A stretch of 64,000 bases of DNA from Hyphomicrobium_A sp963817485 (GCA_963817485.1 CAWFOR010000026.1:217355-281354); one strand, 5' to 3'; counted from the stretch's first letter, positions 17,845-28,200 are shown. Translations and numbers: made by a program. The notes: generated by a model from the sequence alone, not told the origin.

Positions 17845-19446
17845 GTGCTCCGCGATAACAATAAGGAAGCGCGGCATTTACTGTCGGTTGCGGAGTTGCG
17901 GCGCCTGGCACTGCCCGGCTGGTCGCGGCTGCAGCGCTTCCGCTGGGGTGACGTGGGGCTGCCGGCGAAGCTGCTGCTGCTAACCGCCGCCTTCGTGATG
18001 CTGGCGGAAATCCTCATCTTCCTGCCGTCGGTCGCCAACTTCCGCTTGAGCTGGCTCGACGAGCGGCTGACGGCTGCCCAGCTTGCAACGCTTGCAGCCG
18101 AAGGGTTTCCGGGCGGCGATGTCCCCTCGGGGCTGCGCGCCGAGATGCTGCGCTCAGCCCAGGTGAAGGCGGTCGCCGCGCGCCGCAACGGCGTGCGCCG
18201 TCTCGTGCTGCCCGTCGATCCGCAGATGCACATCGACGCCTTCTATGATCTGCGCCACCGGCCCGCGAGCGCGTTCGGCGACATCGGCCTGCGGCTCGAG
18301 CAGATCGGCGACGCCATCGCGGTGTTCTTCGCGCCCGACGGGCGCACCATCCGCGTCGTCGGCAGCAACGGCGACGACCCCGACGACCTCATCGAGATCG
18401 TGATGCCGGAAGCTCCGTTGAAGCAGGCAATGGAGGATTACGCGCTGAGCATCCTCGGCGTGTCGATCGTCATCTCGCTCGGCACCGCCGCGCTCGTCTA
18501 TTTCGCGCTGAGCCGGCTCTTGGTGCGGCCGATGATGCGGATCACGCGCAACATGGTCAACTTCCGCCAGGATCCCGAGGATCCCTCGCGGGTCATGGTG
18601 CCCTCGGGCCGGCGCGACGAGATCGGCACCGCCGAGCACGAGCTGAGCGAGATGCAGAGCCAGCTTTCGGGCTTGCTCTTGCAGAAGACGCGGCTCGCCC
18701 AGCTCGGACTCGCCGTGAGCAAGATCAACCACGACCTGCGCGGCATGCTCGCGAACGCGCAGCTCTTGTCGGACCGCCTCACCGTCATCCCCGATCCGAC
18801 GGTGCAGCGCTTTGCGCCCAAGCTCATCGCCTCGCTCGACCGTGCTATCAATTTCTGCAACGACACGCTGCGCTACGGGCGCGCGGAGGAGGCGGCTCCC
18901 CGTCGCGAGCTGCTGCTCCTGAAGCCGCTCGCCGAGGAGGTGGGAGACGCGCTCGGACTGCCGCGCGAGGGCAGCATCGACTGGGTGCTCGACGTCGGCG
19001 ACACGCTGCGCATCGATGCCGACCGCGACCACCTGTTTCGCATCTTGAGCAACCTCGTGCGCAACGCGCTTGAAGCGCTGGAGGGCCAACGCGAGCACGC
19101 TGCCCCCGGTCACGTTCCGCACGGCGAGATCCGCATCAAGGCGTGGCGTGAGGGACGGCGCGTGCTCGTTGAGGTACGCGACAACGGCCCCGGCGTGCCG
19201 CAAAAGGCGCGTGACCATCTGTTCGAGGCGTTCACCGGCTCGCAGCGCAAAGGTGGGACCGGACTCGGGCTTGCGATCGCCGCGGAGATCGTCGGCGTGC
19301 ACGGCGGGCACCTGCAGCTTGTCGATTCTGAGAAGGGCGCGGCCTTCCGGTTCGAGATCCCGGATCGCGGCACGCATCATGCAAGCCTCGAGGCCCCGGC
19401 GACGCGGGACGACCGCGATGACGGGACGGTGGACGGCGGCGGGTAA
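17845..19446 (+). CDS. Sensor histidine kinase with HAMP-like linker
   Basis: A 533-residue membrane kinase starting at GTG 17845. Helix 1 is near residues 39-58, a periplasmic sensor domain of about 140 residues follows, and helix 2 is near 198-221, then a HAMP-like linker (R-P-M-M-R-I-T-R-N-M). The phosphoacceptor is His296 in K-I-N-H-D-L-R-G-M-L. ATPase marks are N-L-V-R-N-A-L-E-A-L, D-N-G-P-G-V-P and G-G-T-G-L-G-L-A-I. No response regulator is adjacent, so its partner is elsewhere. It follows the disulfide reductase gene by 24 bp, which suggests a shared redox-linked role (inference). Confidence 0.9.
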   Translation: MLRDNNKEARHLLSVAELRRLALPGWSRLQRFRWGDVGLPAKLLLLTAAFVMLAEILIFLPSVANFRLSWLDERLTAAQLATLAAEGFPGGDVPSGLRAEMLRSAQVKAVAARRNGVRRLVLPVDPQMHIDAFYDLRHRPASAFGDIGLRLEQIGDAIAVFFAPDGRTIRVVGSNGDDPDDLIEIVMPEAPLKQAMEDYALSILGVSIVISLGTAALVYFALSRLLVRPMMRITRNMVNFRQDPEDPSRVMVPSGRRDEIGTAEHELSEMQSQLSGLLLQKTRLAQLGLAVSKINHDLRGMLANAQLLSDRLTVIPDPTVQRFAPKLIASLDRAINFCNDTLRYGRAEEAAPRRELLLLKPLAEEVGDALGLPREGSIDWVLDVGDTLRIDADRDHLFRILSNLVRNALEALEGQREHAAPGHVPHGEIRIKAWREGRRVLVEVRDNGPGVPQKARDHLFEAFTGSQRKGGTGLGLAIAAEIVGVHGGHLQLVDSEKGAAFRFEIPDRGTHHASLEAPATRDDRDDGTVDGGG

Positions 19447-19593
19447 GGCGGCGAGGCCCGGTGGGCAACGGTGCTAGGATGGGCGGGGCTCCGGCACCCC
19501 TTGCGCGCGGAAGCGCTACCCATTAGTAGTTTCGGCCTTCGGGATGGGATTTGCCCCGTTTGGCCCTCTGCGGGCCGCATCAAACGCAGATAA

Positions 19594-19670
19594 GCGCCCG
19601 TAGCTCAGCTGGATAGAGCACCAGACTACGAATCTGGGGGTCAGGAGTTCGAATCTCTTCGGGCGCGCCA
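19594..19670 (+). tRNA. tRNA-Arg (anticodon ACG)
   Basis: A 77-nt cloverleaf: acceptor GCGCCCG pairs with CGGGCGC, the D stem is GCTC/GAGC, the anticodon stem CCAGA/TCTGG encloses loop CTACGAA (anticodon ACG at 19628-19630), and the T loop is TTCGAAT. The CCA end is encoded (19668-19670). The ACG anticodon is expected to be edited to ICG. It reads CGU/CGC/CGA codons. Confidence 0.98.
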
Positions 19671-19724
19671 CCTTTCGTAAGATGCGCAATTCAGCCAACT
19701 AAAAAAACTTGAGCCCTTAGGCAG

Positions 19725-20129
19725 CTACCCCGCAGCCGAGTGCTCGGAGGGCAGGTCGATCAGGCCGCCCGCCCGCGCCTCCGCCTCGACGATCACCTGC
19801 GCCGTGATGCGTACCGCCTCGTCGACGACGCGCGAGCAGCTCTCGGCCGTGATCCATTCCGTCGTCTGGTCGCCGAAGACGAGCCGCATCTGCCGGTCCA
19901 CGGTCCACGATCCGACGCGATGGCGTGAGCTGGCGCCGTTGCGCGTATGCGCAACGACGATCTCGTCGCCGCTCAGCATAAAGAACCAGGTCGGCAACGG
20001 CTCGGCGGTCAACCGCTGCGCCAAGGCCCGCAGCACCGCGCGCCCGACTTCGAGCCGTGTCGCGGCATCCGCCGCCTCGCGCTGCCGCTTCTCCCGCTCA
20101 ACCGATAATGCCTCTCCCAACATCACCAT
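19725..20129 (-). CDS. Hypothetical protein
   Basis: A 134-residue protein I do not recognise. It is soluble, with a basic amphipathic helix in the first 45 residues (R-E-K-R-Q-R-E-A-A-D-A-A-T-R-L), then a likely small beta-rich domain (T-W-F-F-M-L-S-G-D-E-I-V-V-A-H-T, R-H-R-V-G-S-W-T-V-D-R-Q-M-R-L-V-F) and a C-terminal helix. There is no signal peptide. ATG 20129 is supported by an AGGAGGA 3-9 bases upstream. It follows the convergent tRNA gene by 54 bp, a common site for integrated DNA, though no integrase is seen. Confidence 0.6.
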   Translation of the reverse strand: MVMLGEALSVEREKRQREAADAATRLEVGRAVLRALAQRLTAEPLPTWFFMLSGDEIVVAHTRNGASSRHRVGSWTVDRQMRLVFGDQTTEWITAESCSRVVDEAVRITAQVIVEAEARAGGLIDLPSEHSAAG

Positions 20130-20303
20130 GATTTCCTCCTCGTGAGCCTATCGCCGGGGCTGTGCTGGCTGCCCGAAACGACCCCCGTCGTCGGCATGGC
20201 TCGGCGGAAACTTGCGACAGATCCGCGGCGCTTTTTTGTCGCGGGGGCGCGCGCATTCGACAATCGAGTGTACGCACGCGCCATCGCGAGCAAGCGTGTC
20301 CAC

Positions 20304-21350
20304 TCACTCGGTCGTGTTGGGATCCTCGGGGTCGAGCGTGACCGGCGCCTGTGCCGTGGGGCCGCCCTCCGCGTCGTCTTCCACGCTGTCGGAGACGCGG
20401 AGTTGCTTATGCTCTTGCTGCATCTTGGCGACGGCGGTGACGATCTTGTTGTCCGGCAGACCGTTGAGACAGGCGCCGGCGGTCGGCACCGCGTAGCGCG
20501 CCGCGCCGTGGTGGTGATAGGCCTCGACCTCGATCTGGACGGCGTGGTTTCCGGCAGCCTTCAGGCTCTCGACGAAGTGCGTCTGCTGCGGGAATGCCGC
20601 CTTGGGGTCTTCGCGGTCGCCGATGACGAAGATGCGCCTCGCCGCGTCCGGCTCGATGCCGTCGATATGCGCGGAGGGGTCGTACATGATCTTGCGCAGC
20701 GCGGCTTTTTCCACTGAGTGGTGGCCATTTGCGCGCACGTCGTACTCGAGGTTGACGATCTCAAAGGCTCCGGAGCCGAGGACCGCGCATTTGACGCCAT
20801 GCAGCTTCAAAGTCAGCAGCGAGGCCGCGATGGTCGAGCCGCGCGACTGGCCGGCAAGCGCGATGGAGTCGACGCCGAGCCTGTCCTCCAGGAGCTTGGC
20901 GGCGCCGCCGAGGATCATCGTCTCGCGCGCCTTCATGCGGTCCTTGTGGTTGCCCGACGAGCCGTGCAAGCCGGGTCGCGCGAGATAGACGTAGCGCACG
21001 TGCAGCTTGTCCGCCCACTTCTGCATGAGCTTCTCGATGCCGTCCTCGGTCTTGTGCATGTGCTCTTGGAAGGCCGCCTGGTCTGCGACCGGGGGCAGGT
21101 CGCCGTCGATGAAGAATACGGCCTGGCGGCGCTGCTCGTTGCCCTTCGTCGTCCAGTAGGCGATGCACTCGCTGCCAACGGTGGTGACGACGAAGATGCG
21201 ATTGGGGACGGATTCACACAGCGCCTGCGACTTGCCCTCCGCGGCCAGCACGGGGCCGGGCCAGTACCGCTTCGACGCTGCAAAAGCCGCGACGGAAAAT
21301 GCGGCGCAAACGGCGGCAGCAAGGATGATCATTCGGCCAAGCGATGCCAT
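20304..21350 (-). CDS. Exported alpha/beta hydrolase
   Basis: A 348-residue exported protein. The signal peptide spans about residues 1-24 (I-I-L-A-A-A-V-C-A-A-F-S-V-A-A-F-A-A). The nucleophile elbow is G-Q-S-R-G with Ser169; an acid candidate lies in F-V-I-G-D-R-E-D-P-K, and the His is in the Y-H-H-H-G-A-A segment near residue 284, so a full catalytic triad is present in alpha/beta hydrolase order. Two or three Cys residues (45, 62, and C at the nucleophile-distal core) could form a disulfide in the periplasm. The C-terminal 30 residues are acidic and disordered. Substrate is unknown. The channel-like gene lies upstream on the same strand, 124 bp away. Confidence 0.78.
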   Translation of the reverse strand: MASLGRMIILAAAVCAAFSVAAFAASKRYWPGPVLAAEGKSQALCESVPNRIFVVTTVGSECIAYWTTKGNEQRRQAVFFIDGDLPPVADQAAFQEHMHKTEDGIEKLMQKWADKLHVRYVYLARPGLHGSSGNHKDRMKARETMILGGAAKLLEDRLGVDSIALAGQSRGSTIAASLLTLKLHGVKCAVLGSGAFEIVNLEYDVRANGHHSVEKAALRKIMYDPSAHIDGIEPDAARRIFVIGDREDPKAAFPQQTHFVESLKAAGNHAVQIEVEAYHHHGAARYAVPTAGACLNGLPDNKIVTAVAKMQQEHKQLRVSDSVEDDAEGGPTAQAPVTLDPEDPNTTE

Positions 21351-21474
21351 TGCGCTCCTCCGCGCGCGGCGCCTTGCAAACCGGGCGCCGCTGCGCTCGA
21401 ACCATCCTACAGGGCGATCCCGTGGCGGAAGTTCCGCCGGGAATACCTAAAGCCCGCCGACCTTCCCTTGCGAT

Positions 21475-23766
21475 CTAGACCGGCATGTTCGCATGCGCCA
21501 CATAGCTCGCCATCAGGATCGCCATGATCGGGATCAGCACGATATGGACGATGCCGAGCGCGCTTTGCACGCGCGGGCGGTGGGCAATGAAGGGGCTGAT
21601 GCGCACGATCGAGATGCCGATCATGAGGCTGACGGCCATGTAGATGAAGAGGAAGATGCGGTCCGACAGGGTCGCGGTATCGGCGTCGATCTTCGGCAGC
21701 GCTAGGTAGAGCGCAACGGCAGACAGGAGCGCCGTGACCTGAATGGTGACGATCGCCTCGAAGTGCCCGCGCGGAATGAAGATCGACATGTAGGCGACGA
21801 TCAGAATGAACCCGAGCGGCACCACGACGCGCAGGTAGTAGTCGGTCGTCTGCCGCGTCATCTGCCACACGAAGGTCGTCTTGTAGAACGGCACCACGCT
21901 CTGATCGTGGCTGCGGGCGTCCACCGTGGGCACGAAATCCTCGTCGAAGCCGACGTACTGCTCCGTCGGCAGCCAGCCGTCGGCGTCGACGGTCTGGCTC
22001 CGCAGCGTCTGCGGCGGCGGCTGGATGATGAACGGAAGGTCGGCGCGGCGCGGGCGCAAGTCGATGTGGAAGCGCTGGGTGTCGAAGGGATAGTTGGCGA
22101 GGTCGGGCGCGAACGCAAAGCGCCCGGAGACCTGGTATACCTTGATGTCGTCGGGGTAGGCCGTGCTCTTGCCGCCATCGTTCAGCACGCGAATGGTGAG
22201 CTGGCGGTCATTGGTCTTGGGATCGAGATAAGCGTTTGAGAAATCGAGCTGGTCGATGGAGGCGCCTTGGCCGTCGTCGTGGATCGACAGATAAAATTCG
22301 GCGAAGAACGACTTGTCGTTGTCGTCGATGTTGAAGGTGCGGATCAGATTGATGTCGAGATAGAGCGTGTTGACGGCGCGCAGACTCTCGTCGCGCAGCC
22401 GCACGAACTGCGTCGGCGCAAGCTGAATAACGCCCAGGTTGTGCACGAGGCGCAGGATGAACGGCGTGCGCGCGGCGGCGCGTGTCTGCGGGCGGAACGA
22501 CCAGTCGTCGAAGCGGCCCTTGAAGCTGCCGCGCCCGGTCGCATAGGTGGTCTGCAGTTGCGCGAGGATATGCGCGCGCAGTTGGCCGACGTCGGTCGGC
22601 AGGGTCGCGCTGCGCGCCGCAGCGACGAGGAGGCCGATCATGTCGGCATACTGGCCGCCGACCCGGATCGCCCGCAGGTTTTCGGTCGACAGCGGGTCGG
22701 GCTCGTAGTCGTCGGGCCGCGGCTTGCACTCGCCCGAGGCCCAGCCGGGGGCAGACGAGTTGCGGTCGCCCTCAAACACCCACTTCAGCGGACTCTGCAT
22801 CGAGATCATCCGGCGCACGCGGTCGTTGTAGACGCCGGGCAGATCTTCCCAGGCGATCTGGTAGATGTCGCTCGGATAGGCGCGCGCGATCTCGGCCGGT
22901 ATGGCGTCGATGCGCGAGCCGATGAAGAGCGGCGGCGTGACCTTGGCTGCGATCAGCTCCTTGAGCACGCCGCCAAGCCGATTGCCGCCCAGGCTCAAGT
23001 AGATAAGGTCCGGGTTCTGCTGCTTCAGGTTGGCGACGGCCGCCGCGACCTCCGCCGGATCGAGCTTGTCGTCCTTTACGGCTAGTCGGTGATCGGCGAC
23101 GAGCGTGGTGCCGCTCGCCGGCTGCTTCAGGCCGTCGGCGAGCGAGCTCGAGAACAGGTTGTCCTTGAGGCCGACGAACGCCGTCTTCGCCGCTCCCGAC
23201 TGGCGCACGAACTGGATCAGGACTGGGAGGCGCTCGTCGTCCTGCGAGGGCCGTGTCGTATAGACGTTCGGGTACTTCGCGAACAGGCTGTTGATCGAGA
23301 TGTCCGACAGGAACGGAATCTGCGTTGCCGCGATCTCGCGGTCGAGCGAAGCGAAAGCGGCCTTGGCGCGCTCCGCGTTGGAGAGACCGATCACGGCAAT
23401 GGTGTCGGGATCGGAGAGGGCCGAGTGAACGTTCCCGACCGCGCGCTCGTTGTCGCGCTGATCGTCGAGGAACTCTACCTGCAGCTTGCGGCCGGCGATG
23501 CCGCCGCTTTCGTTGACACGCTGCTGCTCGATGCGTGTGAGCCGCTTGATCGCGAGGGTGTCCCCAGGGTCGTAGCAGGCATCCGATCGCGAGCTCAGCA
23601 GGACCTTGACCGTTACCGGGCGGCCGGAAGCCTCTGCCTCGTCCGCCGCCGCCGGCGTCGACACGGCGGCGAGAGCGAGGAGGCAGGCCACAAGCATTGC
23701 GACGCTCGAACGCGCAAAAGCGCGGAGCGCGGCCCAAAAGCTCGCGGCACAAGCGGGTATCGGCAC
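21475..23766 (-). CDS. Periplasmic binding protein type 1 / pentameric ligand-gated ion channel fusion
   Basis: A 763-residue protein joining two families. Residues 1-42 are a signal peptide ending A-A-A-D. About 48-430 is a type 1 periplasmic binding domain like the Leu/Ile/Val receptors (Q-R-V-N-E-S-G-G-I-A-G-R-K-L-Q, V-I-G-L-S-N-A). About 440-640 is a pLGIC ligand-binding domain with the Pro-loop motif Y-P-F-D at 559-562 and no Cys loop. From 642 come four membrane helices: M1 645-664, M2 about 669-690 with Glu at -2', Thr at 2' and 6' and Leu at 9', M3 703-722, M4 735-757. Glu -2' and Leu 9' suggest a cation channel with the usual gate. GTG 23766 is preferred for its GGGGGAA site; ATG 23814 is the alternative. 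Ligand unknown; an amino acid is a guess. Confidence 0.85.
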   Translation of the reverse strand: MPIPACAASFWAALRAFARSSVAMLVACLLALAAVSTPAAADEAEASGRPVTVKVLLSSRSDACYDPGDTLAIKRLTRIEQQRVNESGGIAGRKLQVEFLDDQRDNERAVGNVHSALSDPDTIAVIGLSNAERAKAAFASLDREIAATQIPFLSDISINSLFAKYPNVYTTRPSQDDERLPVLIQFVRQSGAAKTAFVGLKDNLFSSSLADGLKQPASGTTLVADHRLAVKDDKLDPAEVAAAVANLKQQNPDLIYLSLGGNRLGGVLKELIAAKVTPPLFIGSRIDAIPAEIARAYPSDIYQIAWEDLPGVYNDRVRRMISMQSPLKWVFEGDRNSSAPGWASGECKPRPDDYEPDPLSTENLRAIRVGGQYADMIGLLVAAARSATLPTDVGQLRAHILAQLQTTYATGRGSFKGRFDDWSFRPQTRAAARTPFILRLVHNLGVIQLAPTQFVRLRDESLRAVNTLYLDINLIRTFNIDDNDKSFFAEFYLSIHDDGQGASIDQLDFSNAYLDPKTNDRQLTIRVLNDGGKSTAYPDDIKVYQVSGRFAFAPDLANYPFDTQRFHIDLRPRRADLPFIIQPPPQTLRSQTVDADGWLPTEQYVGFDEDFVPTVDARSHDQSVVPFYKTTFVWQMTRQTTDYYLRVVVPLGFILIVAYMSIFIPRGHFEAIVTIQVTALLSAVALYLALPKIDADTATLSDRIFLFIYMAVSLMIGISIVRISPFIAHRPRVQSALGIVHIVLIPIMAILMASYVAHANMPV

Positions 23767-23769
23767 GAT

Positions 23770-23776
23770 TTCCCCC
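23770..23776 (-). promoter_or_regulatory. Ribosome binding site deciding the channel-fusion start
   Basis: GGGGGAA on the minus strand ends four bases before GTG 23766 and places the start right at a normal signal peptide. The upstream ATG at 23814 has no comparable site and would add 16 residues ahead of the signal peptide. Confidence 0.55.
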
Positions 23777-24039
23777 GGAACGTCGGTAATATGCACCACG
23801 TCTAGCAAAGCCATTCAACCGGTCTAAGTTGGCCGGTTCGGGATGGTTTCCGCCGGCGCCTCACGCCGACGTCTCGTGAGGCCACGACCACGGCGGAAGG
23901 ATGACGGGCCGTAGTATGGTCTTGTGCTTTGGCGCCCTGGGGCGGGCTCCGGCCCCTCGGGTTCCCCAACGGGGCTAAACGGCTTGCCTAAGGCCCGCTA
24001 AACATTCTTAAATACGGCTCAACGGGTCGCTGACGGTGC

Positions 24040-25209
24040 TTGGCGGCCAAGGATAAAAAGTCCGGACCGGCCGCGGCATCAAGGCCACTGGGCAAGGGAA
24101 GCGTCTCTAAGGTGAGTGGTAGCGCAAAGCGTACGCTCTCCCGTCTGCTCGGCTTAGGGATCGCCCTGGCCCTGCTGGGCGGCCTCGGCGTGTTTGTCAT
24201 ATCGGGATTTGTCGAAGGCCGGCAGGAAGCGGCGGTCGAGGCCGAGCGCGAGGGCCCGATCAAGCCGCCGTTGCGGGTGAAGCTTCCCGCCCGCGGCGAG
24301 CCCATCGTCACGTTCGACGCGGCGACGCAGAAGACGATCGGGCTGGAGTTGATGACGCCGAGCGCGGCGCCCTACGAGGACCATGTACGCGCCTACGGCA
24401 CCGTGCTCGACCTCGCCAATCTGACGACGCTCAACACCACCTACGTTTCAGCCGTCTCCCAGCTCAATACGGCGCAGGCGAAGCTTGCCGCTTCGCAGCC
24501 GGCCTACGCTCGCGCCCAGGCGCTTTACGCCAAGGACGTCGGCTCGCTGGCGCAGATGCAGACGACGGAGGCGGCGGTTCTCGGCGACAAGGCCTCGGTC
24601 TCGGCGGCGGAGTTGCAGGTGCGCACGCTGGCGGCGACCGCGCTGCAGGAGTGGGGTCCGGTCATCGGGCGGGCGCTGGTCGCCAGCGCTGGATTGGTCA
24701 ATCGACTGATCGAGCGGGAGGAGTTTCTGCTGCAGATCACGCTCCCCCCTAGCGTGTCGATCGATCCGCCGCCGACGGCGTCGGTCGAGGTCGGAGGCAG
24801 CTCGCGCCGCATCGACGTGCGCTACATCTCGCCAGCGACGCGGACCGATCCGAAGATCCAGGGCCTGAGCTTCTTTTATGCCGCCGCCGCCAACTCGGGC
24901 GTGCTGCCCGGCATGAACGTGCGCGCCTATCTTGCCTCGGGCCACTCCGTCGAGGGCTACATCGTCCCCACCGCGGCGGTCGTGTGGTGGTCGGGGCGCG
25001 CCTGGGTCTATCTGCGGCTGGATGAGGATTCCTTCTCGCGCCGCGAGATCCCGACCGATACGCCGACGCGAGACGGCAACGGCTTCGTCGTTCCCGTGCA
25101 CGCGTTCGGCGAGGCCGACGATCCGCCGCAGATCGTCACCAAGGCGGCGCAGCTTCTCCTTTCGGAGGAGTTCCGCGCGCAGATCCAGGTCGGCGGAGAT
25201 AACGATTGA
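24040..25209 (+). CDS. RND efflux periplasmic adaptor subunit
   Basis: A 389-residue membrane fusion protein. A TTG start at 24040 gives a basic N-terminus, a membrane anchor at about residues 34-54, then the adaptor: a barrel segment, a coiled-coil hairpin (N-T-A-Q-A-K-L-A-A-S-Q-P-A-Y-A-R-A, then M-Q-T-T-E-A-A-V-L-G-D-K-A), and beta-barrel and membrane-proximal domains with V-L-P-G-M-N-V-R-A-Y. It resembles adaptors of heavy-metal RND pumps (CzcB/CusB-like). The permease gene starts on the last base of its stop (TGATG), so both are made together. No outer-membrane factor is next to them. The gene is divergent from the channel fusion. Confidence 0.85.
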   Translation: MAAKDKKSGPAAASRPLGKGSVSKVSGSAKRTLSRLLGLGIALALLGGLGVFVISGFVEGRQEAAVEAEREGPIKPPLRVKLPARGEPIVTFDAATQKTIGLELMTPSAAPYEDHVRAYGTVLDLANLTTLNTTYVSAVSQLNTAQAKLAASQPAYARAQALYAKDVGSLAQMQTTEAAVLGDKASVSAAELQVRTLAATALQEWGPVIGRALVASAGLVNRLIEREEFLLQITLPPSVSIDPPPTASVEVGGSSRRIDVRYISPATRTDPKIQGLSFFYAAAANSGVLPGMNVRAYLASGHSVEGYIVPTAAVVWWSGRAWVYLRLDEDSFSRREIPTDTPTRDGNGFVVPVHAFGEADDPPQIVTKAAQLLLSEEFRAQIQVGGDND

Positions 25210-28200
25210 TGCCGTCGTCCGCACCGCCTGCAGCCCCTCCGGGCGGCCTCCAAGCCGCGGTCATCGGCTTTGCCATCCGCTTCCGCGGCGTCATCGTGGC
25301 GCTCGCACTCGTGCTGCTCGGCTACGGCACGCTGTCGGTCATGCGCGCCAAGTACGATGTGTTTCCGGAGTTCGCCCCGCCGCAGGTCGGCATCCAGACG
25401 GAGGCGCCGGGACTGACGGCCGAGCAGGTCGAGATCCTGGTGACGCAGCCGATCGAGAACGCCATCAACGGCGTGCCCGCCGTGCAATCGCTGCGCTCCT
25501 CCTCGATCCAGGGCCTCTCCGTCATCACCATCATCTTCCGTCCCGAGAGCGACATCTATCGCGACCGCCAGGTGGTGGGCGAGCGCCTCGCCGAGGCCGC
25601 GCGCCAGCTTCCCTCCAACGTCGCCGCGCCGACCATGACGCCGCTGACCTCCTCCTCATCGACCGTGCTGGTGCTCGGCCTCACCTCCGAGAAGCGCTCG
25701 CTCATGGACCTGCGCACGCTTGCCGACTGGACCCTGCGGCTGCGGCTGCTCGCGGTGCCGGGCGTCGCCAAGGTTGCCGTATTCGGCGGCGACGTGCGCT
25801 CGATCCAGGTGCAGGTCCACCCCGACGAGCTGGTGCGCTACAACCTCGCTTTCGATGACGTGCTGGCAGCCGCAAAGAAGGCGACCGCCGTGACGGGCGC
25901 CGGCTTTATCGAGACCAACAACCAGCGCATCGTGTTCCAGTCCGAGGGCCAGTCGATCGATCCGGAGGATGTGGCGCGAACGGTGGTGGCGAGCTCGGGC
26001 GGCTCGAGTGTGCTTCTGAAGGACGTGGCCGATGTCGTGAACGCGCCTGAGCCGGCGATCGGCGGCGCTGCCGTGCAGGGCAAGCCCGGCGTGGTGCTGC
26101 TCGTGTCGGGCCAGCTCGGGGCCAATACGATCGACGTCAGCGACCGCATAGAGGATGCGCTCGCCGACCTGAAGCCCGTGATCCAGAAGGAAGGCGTGGA
26201 GCTTCGGGCCGACCTGTTCCGACCGGCGGATTTCATCGGCATCTCGACGCGCAACGTGCAGAAGTCACTGCTGCTCGGCGGCGTGCTGGTCGTGGTCGTG
26301 CTGATCCTCTTCCTGTTCGATTTGCGCACGGCGACCATTTCGTGCATGGCGATTCCGCTGTCGCTGCTGGCGGCGATCGTGGTGCTGAACTCGCTCGGCG
26401 CCACCTTGAACGCCATGACGCTCGGTGGCCTCGCCATCGCCATCGGCGAGGTTGTCGATGACGCCGTCATCGATGTGGAGAACATCGCGCGGCGCCTGCG
26501 CGAGAACCGGCGCAGGGCCGTACCGCTGCCGACGGAGGACGTGATCCTCAACGCTTCGCTCGAGGTGCGCGGCGCCGTCGTCTACGCCACCTTCGCCGTC
26601 ATTCTCGTGTTCCTGCCGGTGGTGATGCTGCCCGGGCTCGCCGGACGCTTCTTCGCCCCGCTCGGCCTCGCCTACGTGCTGGCGATCCTCGCCTCGCTCG
26701 TCGTTGCGCTCGTGGTGACGCCGGCTCTTTGCATGCTGCTGGCGCCCAAGACCACGGAGGCCGAGGGTACGGCGCGCGCTTCCGACGACCCGCCCGTCAC
26801 CCGCTGGCTGCGCAAAGGCTACGAGCGCATGCTACGGGGGATCGTCGCGCGCCCGCGCACGACGATCGCGGGGGCGCTCGCTTTTACGGTGGTGGGTTTG
26901 GCGGCGCTGCCGTTCTTCGGCGCGGGCTTCCTGCCGGAGCTCAAAGAGGGCCACTTCACCCTGCACATGGCGGCCGTGCCCGGCACCTCGATCGCGGAAT
27001 CGCAGCGCATCGGCACGCTCGTCACCAACGCGCTGCTGGAGCTGCCGTTCGTGCGCGTCGTCTCGCAGCGCATCGGGCGCGCGGAGAAGGCCGACGACAC
27101 CTGGGGCACGCACTACAGCGAGTTCGAGGTCGACCTGAAGCGCGATCTTTCGGGAGCGGAATCGGATGAGGCGCAGGCGGCGATGCGCAAGGTGCTCGCG
27201 ACCTTTCCGGGCGTGAACTTCGCGTTGAAGCCGTTCCTCACCGAGCGGGTCGAGGAATCGCTGTCGGGCTACACGGCGTCCGTCATCGTCAACATCTACG
27301 GCAACGATCTCGATGCGCTCGACGAGGCGGCGCGCTCGGTCGCCCGCGAGTTGAGCGAGGTCCAGGGCGCGACCGAGGTCCAGCTGCAATCGCCGCCGGG
27401 CATGCCGCAGCTCACCATCCGCCAGCGCAAGGCGGACCTCGAGCGCTGGGGGCTCGATTCGGTCGACGTGCTGAACATGCTGCGCGCCGCCTACCAGGGC
27501 GACATCGTGGGCCAAAGCTACGAGGGCAATCGCGTCTTCAACGTCATCACGATGCTTGACGAGGAGAGCCGCAACAGCGTCTCCAAGGTCGCCGACCTGC
27601 CGCTGCGCACGCCGGCGGGCACGTTCGTGGCGCTGCACCAGATCGCCGACGTGTACCAGACCGCCGGCCGCTACCAGGTGCAGCATCTAGGTGGCCAGCG
27701 CGTGCAGGCGGTCACCGCCAACGTCATCGGCCGCGACGTCGCCTCCTTCGTGCAGCAGGCGCGCGAGGAGATGGCGCACGTGCAGCTTCCCCACGGCGTG
27801 CATCTTGAGTTCGCCGGCTCGGCGGAAGCGCAGGCGGAGGCGCGGCGCAATCTGCTCATGAACTCGGTCGTTGCCGGTCTCGGCATCATCATGCTGTTGG
27901 CCGTCGTCACCGGAAGCTGGCGCAACGTGCTCTTGGTGCTCGCAAACATGCCGTTTGCGCTCGTTGGCGGCGTGCTGGCCGTGTTCGCCACAGGCGGCGT
28001 GCTGACGCTCGGCTCGATGGTCGGCTTCGTCACGCTGTTCGGCATCACGCTGCGCAACTCGATCATGATGATCTCGCACTTCGAGCATCTCGTCGGCGAG
28101 GAAGGCGTGGCCTGGGGCCCGGAAGCGGCGGTCAAGGGCGCGGGCGACCGGCTGGCGCCAATCCTGATGACCTCGATCGTGACCGCCCTCGGCCTGCTGC

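Noticed and set aside
16108..17877. A 589-codon open frame on the minus strand
   Set aside because: It lies antisense to the flavoprotein gene and shows no domain; the plus-strand gene is well supported.
19594..20129. Integrated element at the tRNA-Arg 3' end
   Set aside because: No direct repeat of the tRNA end and no integrase gene were seen nearby; the neighbouring gene has ordinary composition.
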